From the NCBI GenBank assembly GCA_011009095.1, contig VTPC01000802.1, positions 141,193-205,192 of the forward strand: a stretch of DNA of 64,000 bases. Reading direction: 5' to 3'. Positions within the stretch are counted from its first letter, which is position 1. Each line of letters starts with the position of its first letter. Below, one piece after another: positions 11,701-25,227 of the stretch. The stretch comes from Ignelater luminosus. Lineage: Eukaryota > Arthropoda > Insecta > Coleoptera > Elateridae. Made by a program: the position numbers and the translations under genes. The notes beneath the pieces were generated by a model. It saw only the letters and a program-made list of their open reading frames with translations, made no database searches and had not been told where the DNA came from.

Positions 11701-13286
11701 GAAAAGGTCTCTGGCAAGCATGGAGCATCCATTTTGGCAACAATCCAATCAGGCAACTGTGCTTTCCTTCAAAGATATAACCAGGTCACATGCGATCGTA
11801 TACTTCTTTTGTTTGTTTGCTAACCTAAATTTTTTAACCTTCTTCGCTTTATAAAAGGGATTTCATTTTAAATTGTACATATATATTTTTTCAAATGGTA
11901 ACATAAATTATGATTTAAACAAATATTTTTACGGAGGTTTAAGATTAAAATAACTTTTGGATAATTTGCAACCACATAGTACTAACAGAAAAAAGGGTAC
12001 AAGAAAACTTTAAAAGCAGACCTTGGCTTTCAAAAATATTTTATTAAAAGTCAAGGCTGATACTTTTGAAATCAGAATGAAAATTTAAACATCTACTTAT
12101 TTGCATTATGTAATACTCTTGGAAAAGCCACTGGTTTATGGATGCCAAGGATGGTGTAATTAACCGTAGAAATTGTTTCATCTGTTTTTAGCTTTTTTAA
12201 CACTATCAGAGTATTTTTTAAAGAAAAAAAAAAGAACTTAACATAGAAGCTACTTATTAACAGAACTCTCTTATCATAGATTTTTCTAGTTTCATATAAG
12301 AATAAAATAAAAACAAAAAAAAAGTACATTAAGACATTTATTAAGAACAAAAATAATAATAAACATAATAAAGAAAAATACAATAAATGAATACTAAATC
12401 TAAATTACATAATAATACATTCTATCTTAACAGAGAACGTTTTACCTTACACAAGATACCTGTATGCCCTAATATATCACAAATCTAACATTATCCAATG
12501 AAGAGAACATAATGTATAACCATCATCGATAGACAATGTTATAATAATCTCGTTTCAATTTTAACAAGATTCCTGAATATCCAACCAATCTTTATTTAAA
12601 ATTTAACATTTCTCAAAACGAAAGCATTTCAAGAACAATAAAAATCACCACCTTATGTTTTCATTATCATTTGTCAACAATCAAAATAAGAATAAAATCA
12701 ATAACATTAAAAAAACTGTTTAAATTAACAAACAGTGACTAATTAATTAAAAGATAGAAAAACTACAAAGAAAAACTCAAATTAAACTACAAAAAGATAG
12801 AAAGAGACAGAGAAAAAAAAAGAGAGGCGACTGCACGTTCTGGAATGTCGTACCAGAAAGTGCATTTACAGATTTCATAAATTTCTTACAATGTAAAACG
12901 CACTTCTGGCACGAAACCCAAAACTTTTTTTTGTAGCAAATAAAAGGACTCGGTAACAAAACAATATTCGTGTAACACGCAGCGGGATGGTGAGGAGAAA
13001 GAAGAAGAAGCATTTATAACAAAACGATGCTCGTGCTGATAATACAACATTCACTTTTGCCCCACCGAAAGCACCTAGAATTAAAACAATAAAAAATCAC
13101 CGTATGTACGAATGCAGTTATGGTTTTGCAAAAAGAACATGCAATGGACGTCAAAAATTACATTATCGAGAATGATAAAAGTAGTTTTGACGCACATCGT
13201 ATGTATAACAAAAACTATTACAAAAATTAACTTGAAAAAGCCACACAAGCAAAATTAAAGGCAATTAAAAACAATCAAATTATCGA

Positions 13287-14020
13287 TATACAGAGTGTAT
13301 TCCTTCAGGTAAAATTTCCATTTTGATTTTTCTTTTCTGTCGATACACAATCAACAATGACAACATAAGAGAAATGTTTTCTAATCGCTAAAAACCAATA
13401 AAAACTCCAATTTTCAAGATTATAGATAGTTTGTGAAACTGGTTTGACTCTTTTTAGCAAAATATCTTAATGATATAGTCGCCTCACTTTCAGAAGATTC
13501 AAAACAATTAGTTTTTTCTATTTTTTCTAACGAACCATATTTTACCTTTGAGAAATCCTGTATAACAAATTTGTATTGCTAGTATTGCAACAAAACAAAT
13601 GATGTCATTTGATATAACGTTTAACTCGATCTACGGTTAAGTGTGCTACCAATCAGTTCTATCCAGGCAAAAACATAACAAGCTGTTACTTTATGGAAAT
13701 ATCTAAACCATGTTTCAAATTTATGGTGCATGATGGTGTTATCTACCCAATTATCTACTAAACTGTGCTAAACCGTGATAGTTTAGTGTAAGTTAGAAGA
13801 TTGAAACGAGAAATATTTATAAAGCACATTCAAAAATTAGTAGAAATAACAAAACAGCATGCACTACAAACTACAAATGCAACAACATCTAATGGTTAAT
13901 ATACAGTAAGCAAACAAAAACCAACCAACCAACCAACTTTCTTTCAAAACATTATTAGCTAAGTAATATATTCTGTTTCGAAACAAGAAGTTGGCAACTG
14001 CTCTACAAACACTCTGTATA
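13287..14020. repeat. Inverted-repeat element with TATACAGAGTGT ends
   Basis: TATACAGAGTGT at 13287-13298 and its exact reverse complement at 14009-14020 bracket about 730 AT-rich bases without a transposase. The ends resemble the TACAGGGTG words elsewhere in the window. Short arms only, so this could be two unrelated ends. A (CCAA)4 run lies inside at 13921-13936. Confidence 0.4.
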
Positions 14021-15995
14021 CTTAAGATCTATAGGAATTCTCTATTTTTGTTATGAAATCAGTTACTTGCTGACTCAGGATATTTTTGCCCATATAAACC
14101 AACCTTCAAAATTTGCAAAATTTTTGCAAAACTACTATACCAAAATTAAATAAGTTTTCTAGTAAATCCAAGTGTTCGTTTAATATTGTATGCAGTTAAT
14201 CACAACAAACCTACAAAGTTCATAATAATTTAGCACAAACTTATTCCGTCTTCTATGAGACACGAGGTAAAATTAAAATACTAGCAAAACAGAATGACAT
14301 CACAAAAAGGAAGTATACTCATACATAACCTTTCCAATTTTTGAAACAAACGTAAACAATAACTAATCTTGAAAAATAAGCCAAAAAAATCATAATTGCT
14401 TTAATCACAAGCTGCTTTTTAATTTCACTTAGCAAATAGATTTTGGGCACTCTTTCAGTGGTTCAGAACAAATTACTACATTCCAAAATTCCAATTAAGA
14501 GAATTCCTTTAGATCAAACACAAGCAATCAAGCTGAGATATAGAAAATACAAAAAATATATTAAATAACTTCAACCCTGAAAATCAAACAATTTTTTTAT
14601 TTTGAACATTTCGACTTCCTCATTATACACATTTGTTTTTCACATCTTTTTGGTTGCCAGGAAACCCAATCCAATCAATCATCTAGAAATGTTTTGAAAT
14701 CACATTTTTCGTAACAAAATTTTCTTTTTACTTAATAGACTCGTTACAACCGACACACACATCTAACCTGCAAACAAGCACGCCCACGTATGAAAATTCA
14801 AGAGGAAAAATAAAAAGAACTATCGTACCGGAAATTTTACACCTAGTCTAACCTCAACGTTTAAGGTTGTTCTATATTCGAGCTCCGGCAATTTTAGGCA
14901 CGATAATTTTTTTTTCTTTTCAATTTCTAGAAGTATTACCATCTTCTAATGTACAGAAAAAACAATTCAAACTAAAATATACAAAACTTTCACGGACGCC
15001 AAATATACTTGTGCAAAATATATTTTCTAAATTTACACCAACCAAATTTGAAAATAAGCCAAAGAGGAAGAAATCTTCACGTTTCTTTCTCGCACGTATA
15101 CGTCTACACACTTAAATCACAGGAATTGAAAGAAATAAAAAAAAATCAAAACACTGCAACAAGCATTATATCAGTGGAAAACACTCGCACACATATTATA
15201 GAAAGAAAAACAGAACAGCGTCATGCATTTCAGTTATTATATGGGGGATAGTCTAGCAGACAATAAACGTTTGTGTGTAGTATTTAAAACAGACAAGAGA
15301 TAATCCGCGAAACGTCCGAACGATCCAACAATACACTTCAGCTGGGCTGGACGCGAAAATAACACTTTCCTACTACTCCTCTACGTGCGCTATCTTGTTT
15401 ATTATGCAATACTTGCATCATGCCAAATAAACTGCATCGCGATATCAAAAGTGTTGCCAATATTATCACGGGATGGTGAATGCAAACGGAAAATAACCAT
15501 TATTTTAGATCTGACACTGACACGTGCGAAAAAAATTCATCATCGAGGTCACCGTTTTGAAAATAAATTAAAATCTAAATATTTAAAAATATCCGTACGT
15601 AATATATTTATAAAATTATAGACAAGGAATTAATTAAATCACCATTTTTAAGGATTCAGTTAATAGTACGTAAGCTACGTGAAATTTTCGGCAAAAAAAT
15701 TGCACCAAGACCTCCGCAAAAAAGGCACGCACTGTATATTATTTGAATTTCGTTAATAGAAAATAAACGATCAAAGACGAACAGCGTAAAGAAAGAAATA
15801 TTTACGTTAATTGCGTTTCAAATTAAAATAGAAATGAAAAGAATCCGTAAATTAAATTTGCAATTACGTAAACTGCGCGCATGAGCTTTATACTTGTCGT
15901 TTAAAAGGACAACGTTGTACTGAAATCATCTATGGTTCTCGATGGCTGCTCATAGAGGGCTGTCAGATATTTAGAATGCTGCGGAAAATAGAAAA

Positions 15996-16013
15996 ACGGC
16001 GTCAGGACGCCGT
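15996..16013. other. Perfect 8-bp hairpin in CpG-bearing patch
   Basis: ACGGCGTC, two-base loop, GACGCCGT. It sits in a locally CpG-richer stretch (about 15.3-16.02 kb) and is followed by a TATA-like word (CAATATAAAC). It could mark a promoter or the end of an old element. Nothing coding is visible. Confidence 0.3.
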
Positions 16014-17703
16014 GCAATATAAACTGGACGGTTCATACAATTAGGAATTTTTTTGTATTTTTATTTACTAAATCAAAGCAATAATTTAAATATGTAATAA
16101 TGAAGAAAAAAGTAAACAAAATCTGCTACCTGATAAATATGGCATAAGAGGAAAAATATATCACATTTGCTTTATTTACCAAACCACTTGTTGTGTTTGT
16201 AAATCTGGTTAGATAAGGTGTGATCGTATATTAATAAACCACATAGTTTATATACGTCATACCCACAACAAACATTTCCAATAAAACCAGCTTTACGTTA
16301 TTCATAATAGAATCTCATTGAAATTAAACGCGCAAAACAGGCGGTAGGGTAGCTTTGTTAAAGATGGAAACTTACACGTTATCGATATTGATGAGAATTG
16401 GTGGTGATTTTTATAATTCTTACCTACTTGTTTTTAAAAATTACTATACTTTTGTCAGTAAGACATGATAATGTCAACTTTTTATTACTATTTGTAATTT
16501 GTTCTACAAATCCATCGTTGATGATAGATAATTGTCTTACACAAAAAACAAAAATAAAAATTGAGTTATCGACATAATCATAGCCTACCGCGTAGAGTAG
16601 TTTTTTTGCTTGCAGATTACAACATTTAAAATACAAGATCCTTACTCTAAACATAAATGCATATACATATTATACAAACAATTAAACATCCTATAAAATC
16701 TCGTGTTAATATTTCTAGAAAGAAATTGATCAATTTGCAAATATTAAAAAAAGAAAACATTCATATTGCAAATTAAGAGTGGGTGCGACTGCATTGTTTT
16801 AACCATAATGAACTGCTTCACTTTTGATAAATGCCACTTTCACAATCTATTCGTAAAATACCCTAATTTCAAACAATAAAAATGCAAATGTCGCTCATAA
16901 AATAGTTTTAATCTTACTAATGACCCAGTTAATTTCTGTAGTTTTCCATTAACTAAAATAACAAAGTCCACATTAATCAGAATTAAGTGTTATAAGATAT
17001 TGCACTCCTGCGTATTGAAATTGCAACACAGAGAAAAGAAATAGATACAAAACCGTAAGATTATGATTAGGGTAGGTATAAGAACTAGAGGATGGATTTT
17101 CTGAAGGGATACTGACTGAGACTATTTTTAGCTGCCAGTAAAAAGTATCATTTTTTGGAAAAGCTACAATTATGTATATTCCGGGATATAGGATTAACAT
17201 TACGAATCTTAAGCCAATTATGTAGTACTTTTTACTTAACAGCTTCGTAGGTAGCAAACAGGACTTCCTCAAGTTGTTAGAATTGCTACGAATATTATAC
17301 GAGTAGAGATGTTTTCCACATGCAAAGTAGCATTAATAGGTAAACAAAACTAGCTGTGCTAGAAATCAGCTGTTACAACATAGCGTCGTGACTAAAAAAA
17401 GACATGGATTCATAGAGTTAACGGATTTCTAAGAAAAACCAGCTTGGTCCATCGAGATTCATACATAGTTGATTCATGTGTTACACATAATATCTACTTC
17501 AATTTTGGACCTTACTTTTTTGATTTGCAAACTCTACGATCAGTCTTAGATTTTTAAAAGAATCAACAACATCGAAAAAAGTTAAACAGTATACTCATTG
17601 CTAAAACAATCAAAAACTGATTAGTCGATTTTGACTTTCAACCTTGTTGAGCCACACGACCTTCAGAAATATCCTTCAAGTGTTAGACAATGTTCATCTA
17701 AGT

Positions 17704-17760
17704 CAGTATTTCTCAACCTGGGGAACGCAAACCTCTTCAGAAGAGATCACCCAACTCTTT
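17704..17760 (+). mobile_element. Possible hAT (Tip100/Zaphod-like) terminus
   Basis: CAGTATTTCTCAACCTGGGG at 17704 closely resembles the terminal repeats of Tip100/Zaphod-type hAT elements (CAGTGGTTCTCAACCT...). The matching opposite end was not found within the next several kb, so only one terminus of a broken copy can be claimed. Confidence 0.4.
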
Positions 17761-20700
17761 GCAGATTATTTAATTTTTTTTCATGCATCACAATAATCAG
17801 AAAACAAACATCAAGCGTAGACATCAACTTTGTTGATCATTTACTTCGATCACACATATTAAAACAACTTTGCGCTGCCTTTTCCGTCTGTTCACCAGAA
17901 CATCCGTCCGGAATAATATCCTTATTAAAATATTCTTTTCACGGCTGAAGAGAAGGTTTTTGCCACAGGCAAAAATTAACAATCACAAGTCAAAGTTAGC
18001 TCAGACGAGCATTATTATCGTTAAGTTCGTGTTAGAATGTATATTGATCAACAGAGTCATATCTGCTCAAATCCAGTAAGTTTAGTTTTTTTAACCAGAT
18101 GATGTTAAACTTTAGCTTGTCTATTTTGCACACAAAAACGTGAAGAAGGACGAGCATGAAAAGGCTAGAATTCGAGACATTTAGACCAAGATGAAGTTTA
18201 ACCTATTTCTATAGGTTAAATAGGCTCTGGTGTATCTTTGAGAGTTCTAATCCTACCATGTTCAACTCTATTGATCAGAAACTACCGTTATAACGCCTTG
18301 CACGGAGTATACTGATTCATCACATCACAAAAGACTGAAGAGGCCAAACACGCACCGACTTGCTTAATGGTCAACGTGTTAGGTTCAGCTCGTTCATGTT
18401 TTTAACGGATTTGTCTGTTAAATTTTATTTAAATGAAGACCAAATTGAGTTTTACAAAACAAACTGAATACTGTATGAACTGATCACATACAACGCCGTT
18501 TTAGTCAATTTAGATCAAAAATTTTTGGTTCTAACCAAACATTCTTACTTTGGTTAGTGGAATCATAGAGTTCATTTATTACATGCCCAATACGGGAATA
18601 CTTCAAGAAGTTACATTTTGGTCAAACTACCAAGTGCTTTTTCAAAAAGAAAAATGAAATGAACACTTATGAAAACAATGCCCATGTCATAAACAGAAAA
18701 TTATTATTTATATCAACGTTGGTTTCGATTTAAACTCGGGCAGAAAGATGTATCTACGTTCAGTTTGGATTTCACGGTCTTGTGGTTTTCACCAATATTG
18801 ACAGAATCGTGGTGGTATAGTTAAGAAAGCACAAAGTAAATAATTTACAAAAATTAAGCTCTACTACAAGAAGTAATTGCAAGCAATTTCGTATCTGTAA
18901 TTCTTTAAAAATCTTTCCACAGAAACATCAAAGTGAAATGAACCAGTAAATGTTAAAAATATCACTGAAAAATACCAATTTGTGTTGCTTCAGCTTCTAC
19001 AAAAAACTTACCGACATTTTTCTTTTTCTATGGATGTTTCTGTGTATTAAGCAATTGCCAGTCTCAAACACTTCTTAAGCAGAACTTTAAGAAATATACT
19101 CCTTTGGCATATTGCCTATTATCTGTGTGATTTTAAGTATGGCTAGATAAACTATGCCAGTTCTAGACCACTTTGTTGTAGTCATTTTAATGTTGTTTGA
19201 AGCAGTTCGAGAAATGTTGTTTTCTAAAATAGTAGTTTGAAAACTTCATCTTGGTCATGTTCAAAATGACCAAGAGCAAAAAAAGGTTTCTTCTCTAGGA
19301 CTAGTCTCTCGGCATATTAGTATGGAAAGCTCGTAATTTTTGTATTAAGTCTTCTTTACATTAAATCTCTTTAGAAATCATCAAAATCATTAAACATAAT
19401 AGTTGTGATGAGAGAGCAAGGAAGATTTGGAACTATTTATCCAAGGCTGAAGTTAAATACTGAAATTAATACAAAAACTGAAAAATACGAGTCATTTCAA
19501 GATAATGCCTAAATATCATGAATTTTCACAGAATGAAAAATGGAACTACCTTTCTTAGGTAGAGAAGAGCCAATTCTGCAATTTATTTAATGCGATATCC
19601 AAGTTACTTTGAAGAATTGTTAGTTTTGGAAAAACCTATACGTCAAACCGGCAGGATTGAAATACATTCTATAGCTTAAGATACAGCAACAAAAAAATAA
19701 TTCTTCTTATTCAGACAAAAATTGCTTCCCACGATCAGTAGGGAACCATTCTCCAATTAAATTGACGATATAATGAGCAGATGATTACAGTGACTACTCA
19801 GACTAGTGTGTTAGTAGCAATCAAATAAGGAAACGTTTGAATTATATTACAAAACTAGGAAATATTTCTTTCCGACTTACTATCTACATTTTTTTTCTGG
19901 TATTGCAATTTCAACAATCCATTCCTGGATCAATATTATATACTTTGTCAGCTTTAATCTATCTCGGAAGCATCTATAATATCGTAACACTATTACACTC
20001 TGCATTTATAAAAAATATCCTAACAGAGAAACCCTAATATTTCACCGTTAATATTCTGGCTTCTGCGAACGATGCAGAAAATGCAAAGCTACTGAGATAC
20101 CACCAGCTGTGTTCACTGTGTCAAAATTCAGAAAACACAGGGTGGTCCCCAGCACCTAAACATCAGGCTTGTTGACTGTTTACATCTTCGTATTTCATTT
20201 GATGGTGTTGTTTTTCATTTTCATGTTAATTAGAATTGTCTTCTAATTGTCTAATTTTCTGTTTATACTTCCTTTCAGTATTTCATTATCTTTGTTATAT
20301 TCTTGTTAGAGTATTTTTTCTTCGAAAATTCAAAACTTGTAGTCTTATTACGAAACCAAGTTATTATCTATTTTAAGCGATTGACAAATCTTCCATTTTA
20401 CGCTTACAGATGAAAAGGACGAATCAATTTATGACCCTCTCTCATATTAGTTTCATAACTACCTACAAATGATACAATCTAAATTGGTTGCCAATCCATA
20501 ACGCCCTCAGTCTTCCCAGAAAAGAAACTATCGAACCACCTCAATTTCAACTCATAAATATTTTAATAGTTTTTACTTTAACAAAAAAAAGTTTAGCTTT
20601 AATCATTAACATTTAAATAATCTGTTTTTATAAATAACAACAAAATGATCTTACAAGTAATTATACACATTTTATGCACATATTTAATTCCGTACATCAA

Positions 20701-20852
20701 AGACCTGCGTGATTATGAATGAATGAGCACACTTTTTATTCCAGATGTTCCGCCTTCAGCCGAGCACAAAATTACTACTCCGAACGGACGTTCACAAAAT
20801 AAAATAAAGAAAAAAAAACAAAATTTTTAAAATAAAGAGTAGTACTACTCAC

Positions 20853-21036
20853 AATCTGCTGGAAGGTTCTACAGTTGATTCGTCCCCTTCTATCCGGTAC
20901 ACTTTTCCTGACATTACATATTCAAAACTGTCTGCTCTCGAGCCCTCGCTTTCCAAACCCTGCGGGTTCCAATCGCCCCCATCCGGGTATCCGTCTTCGC
21001 GTAGAGTTGTTGCTAGGACTAGACGAAATTTGTCAC
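20853..21036 (-). CDS. Rpb8: RPB8 (RPABC3), penultimate coding exon
   Basis: Minus-strand exon of 184 bases. Seen: acceptor with a CTAAT branch-like motif, a T-rich tract and TTTCAG, then a frame starting [20 protein letters not shown], continuing through RADSFEYVM and [10 protein letters not shown], and ending SSR plus TT before the donor GTGAGT. This is the central part of RPB8, including the strands around the acidic insertion loop. The first two bases (GT) complete a Gly codon whose first base must come from the previous exon, which matches the family's LGDKF. 2+60x3+2 bases joins in frame to the exon at 4327-4444. The exon is less AT-rich than its surroundings, as expected for constrained coding sequence. 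The N-terminal ~50 residues (family start FEDIF, DIDPEGKKFD) were not found in this window. Confidence 0.97.
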
Positions 21037-21089
21037 CTGAAATTTAAAAAAATATTAGATTTATAACAAAACAGCTTTTTTTATTATTA

Positions 21090-21090
<1 letters not shown>

Positions 21091-21126
<36 letters not shown>
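21091..21126 (+). repeat. (ATT)12 microsatellite
   Basis: Twelve uninterrupted ATT units, preceded by an interrupted TTATTATTAC stretch, about 55 bases upstream (minus sense) of the RPB8 exon acceptor. Confidence 0.95.
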
Positions 21127-21673
21127 GTTTCATTTCATTACTCAGATTTAGATCCGGATCTTAATTTAGTTTAGTTGCATTTTCATATTAGAAATCTTCA
21201 ATAAATTTTATGAACAATAAAAATTTAAATATTGGTTTTAAAAACTACCTAACTGCTAACCGCACTTTAATTTGATTCGTAAAAACAATCAGAATAAAAG
21301 ATATACCGGTCGTTTCACACACACACAAAAAAATAAATTATCTTTCTAAGTATTATCACGCTTTCTATAACAACAAACTGCCCACCTACTTTAATATTAG
21401 CAGTTGTCAAATATCATAAATGTGTTAGCTTTCATAAATTCCCGCCGCTAATCACTAATCAGTAAGCGGTTACTTGTTATAATATTTTGCCACTCCCCTT
21501 CCATTATTCCACTGGCGGTCCTAGCCTTTTTATCAGGTGTTACAGCTTTCCTGAGATTTATTTAATTTTTTGACTCCAATAAAATTTAATTTAGTAATAC
21601 ATATCTCATTTAGTGATCTTTTTTTATTTTGTTGGTTACTTTTAAAGTTACCGGGCTTTACTTATACAGGGTG

Positions 21674-22029
21674 AGCTGCAGTGGATCGCATTACGGGACG
21701 ACAATGTGCGTGTAAAACAGTTTTTCAAAAACAACGATTCTTATGTTAGTGCTCGGCCTTTGTTTTGTTTAAAATATCAACTTGCTTACATTAGTAGTGC
21801 CCAAGTGAGATTTAATCAAAACATGGGTCAAGAAATTAGAGGGGACTGAATTAATCCTTAACAAGAAAGCAACTGGGCAGTCACGGAGTGGAAGAACTCG
21901 TACGCGCCAACGAAGTCGAAGAACTCGTACGCGCCAACGAAGTCAAACGCTTGCGCGTTGATAAGCACGGATCGTTTTGTACGGAGTTTCCGACTTGCTC
22001 CACGTCCCGTAAAGCGATCCATTGCAACT
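21674..22029. mobile_element. Inverted-repeat (MITE-like) element
   Basis: The left arm AGCTGCAGTGGATCGCATTA continuing CGGGACG (about 21674-21700) pairs with the right arm CGTCCCGTAAAGCGATCCAT continuing TGCAACT (about 22003-22029), with three mismatches over 27 bases. The word CTTATACAGGGTG stands just outside the left arm (21661-21673) and recurs exactly at 22620-22632, so the true element may be longer. The inside has a CpG-rich 27-bp tandem duplication and no transposase. Confidence 0.65.
21891..21944 (+). repeat. 27-bp perfect tandem duplication
   Basis: Unit starting GAAGAACTCGTACGCGCCAA and ending CGAAGTC occurs twice back to back (21891-21917, 21918-21944) without a mismatch. It is CpG-rich, unlike its surroundings, and sits inside the inverted-repeat element. 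Confidence 0.95.
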
Positions 22030-25000
22030 AATTTTCGACAATCCAGCTATCAATGGTGTGCGTTTGCGCACCTATTTCTTCCCTTAGTTTGCGCAACACA
22101 GTGAGGTCTTAAGTGCAAAACTTATTGGCCTATCCTTTACTTCCGAGAACTATAGCTCACACAACAGACAGACGTCCAATAAAAGTCCAATGAGCATCTT
22201 GTCCAAAATATAATTTGTGCATGGTCATCGTCTAGTAGATGTGCAACTTACGTACAAAAATATTATTTTTGAGCGGGCATTGCTGGCTTTGCTCCCCCAC
22301 CCGGACTATGGCTCTGCTTGCTTTTCCTTCATAAAACCAAACAAATTCAGAGAAATTATTTTGCATTGTCTGATTTTGTCACAAACCGCAAAACAAGGAT
22401 CATGATAATTCTGAAGCTGAGATTATTACAGTTATGACTTCTGTATGACAGTAGACCAAGTTTTCTAAAGATATTAAAATTCATTAAAATTTCAAAATAT
22501 AGTGTCTCATTAAGCTGAATTCATTCGTTAACTCCATTATCTATAAAACCTGGACAAGAATTCAAAAACAGTTTGCTTTTGGTCTTTTTTAAATACCATA
22601 TCAAACAGTTTTAGTTTCCCTTATACAGGGTGTTGTGTGTGCATGCCACCTAATTATAAATCTTTTGCTTTAATACTTTGAATTTTGCACGAATTTTGCG
22701 CTTTGCAATGTACAATTTTATAAATGCGTCGTTTAGAAACCAGAAATTCTTTGCGTTTTGGCATGTGATCCGCAACTGCAACAACTGATTTCTGGAACAC
22801 AACTAGTAATTTTGAGTAAACACAAGTTTTGAGATTTTTGTTCAGAAGAATCAAAATTTCTTGATGATGCAAAGGCTGATGTTTTTCTAAAGTGCTCGAA
22901 TGAAGAGATACGATATAGAGTTGTTAGATTGGGAGATTCTGTAATCTTGATCTTTCAATTTTGATACATTTTTAGTTGAGTTGAGAATAAAACTTGCAAA
23001 ACGGTTCCTTTCATAGTAAAAAGGTTCAAGGCTCAAACAGAGATTTCATTTAGTTCAGAAGAACTCTAAAACTCAATTTTTCTATTCAAGTTCATAATCC
23101 TGCTACGTATCTTAGGAGATTTTACATTTCACTATAGCGTGTTCAGAAATTTTGCAGCCATCAATATCGTGATATTTATCTCTTCTTAGATCTGAGTTAG
23201 AAGAAGATACAGCATTTGCAATTCTGTACTGGTATTCAATATCTTATTGAAAATACTAGCGTTCTTTTCCTAAATTCAGTTTTCTTTTTCTTTATTTTCA
23301 GCTTTTGGTATTTGACAAAACGTAGCAGTGTATAGATATCCCAATTAGTAAAGATTTTTCTTGACATTTTTCCAGCGGGAGGTCCCAATTACGTCGGGAA
23401 ATGAAACAGGAAATTTCTACCACAAAAAGGTGAAGCACAAACACATACGCAAAACCGTGATATTCCACTATAATCGTACTCCCACGCCAATATGTAAATA
23501 AATAAAGTCATTAAAAATAAAATATTCATTTAAGATGTAAATACAGAAAAAGAAAAAATATTAACTGTATTTAGTAGTGAATTGTTTCATTTTCTTTCCT
23601 GGGCAAATCAATAACATTTATTAAAGGAAGTGAGCGGCATGATAAATATTCTGAAAGAGGGAGCTATTGAATATAATCGAAATACTGCTACTAATAACAA
23701 GTTCAATCGAAACCATGTTAATAATAAATAATAAAACAATGACAATCACAAAATAGTTGTTATCTAATAAAACCGCTAACGTAATAATAACAGCAAAAAC
23801 ATAACTGCCCGGAGCTTGCGGATACTTCGCAAGGTTGTACCGTCCACAACAGATTACTTATTGATCGTATACATTATACAATTTAACTAGAAAGCCATAA
23901 ATAAGCACAAATCATATGGTTAACTGTTTTAAACATGGTTGTTATTATTGATCTATTAAATATTAAATTAATAAATCTAGTTAAGAGCTATTTCTAGCCA
24001 CCGCTATAACATGAACTTGGAAGTAATTAGTGAATTTATAAATACGACAAGAAAAAAAATGGGAAACAGTTAAGCCCACGAATTTAATTTCAAGCAGCAA
24101 CAAATTTCTTTTGAATTCAAAAGAACTACCTCGTCATGCTTTATAGTTTACTATACTCATATAATATTTTTTTTAATTTCTAAGCACCGTTTTCTTTACT
24201 TTTAATTATATTAATGTATCGTCTGCGGTTGTGGGTTTTTTATGTATTGATGAGACTGTAACTTAAGAACATCAAAATTATAGCAAGCGCGCAGCAAATC
24301 AAGCTTTTTTTTCATTAGAATTTTCTGGGGATTTCAAGGCTCAATTAACAAAATTAATAAGTACTTTTATCATAATTAATAACACCAACCTTTCGATTAA
24401 TTATGGTAATAAGAGAAGAATATACAATATCTCAAAGCCATAACTTCAACTCTTTGGAAGGTAGTGGTAAATAATTATCAGGTAACAGGTAGAAAAAAGA
24501 TATTTCAATTTAGTAAATATTCCATTTTTTATCGTCTTCATCACACAATACAGTTGGCTAAGAAATCGTTATTTACATCTTTATATTTCACATATTAATA
24601 TTACCAATTATCACAGAAACCATATAATGTTCACTTTAACAAAATATTTCTTATATTCTTTGATACAAAAATGTTAAATAATCAATTAGTCATCATATTA
24701 AAACACCCCTCAAGGTAAAATCAAAAATCGCCCATCTATAAAGAATTAACAAAACAATTATACGGCGTGACTTATCGAAAACGGACATACAAAACTTTTC
24801 TTCCCGAGGCCAAAGAGTTACTCTTTTTATTTAAAATATTTTGACTTATCATTCAAAATTTAAAATTCCCTTTAATTGTGTTTCTCGTTTTCTCCAAATG
24901 TAAATCTGTATTTTTGAAGATGCAAAGATTCTGGAGAAAAACTATTCTGAGATCATGTGCAATTTTTTCCTATTTATTTTTATAAAAAAATCCGGTCAAG

Positions 25001-25227
25001 ATTTACAAATAAACTTTCAAATCATTATAAACGTTCTACCAGAATAAATAAAAAGAATTTTAGCAGTAAAACAACAGAAACAGCCAATCGATAAGAAAAG
25101 GTAACGAAAACATCAATCGCTGTCTTGGGAACAAATTCAAATCTTGCTACACGATGCAAGGTATTCATATCTATCTTCAGAAAAGCAGATGTTAAATCAT
25201 AATCGAACAATCAGCTGCTCTGATATA

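Noticed and set aside
12093..12383. 96-codon Phe/Leu-rich minus-strand frame resembling a membrane protein
   Set aside because: It arises from A-rich tracts on the plus strand (poly-A read as Phe). Low complexity.
17631..18079. Frames of 105 and 69 codons
   Set aside because: They overlap a hAT-like terminus and show no conserved domain.
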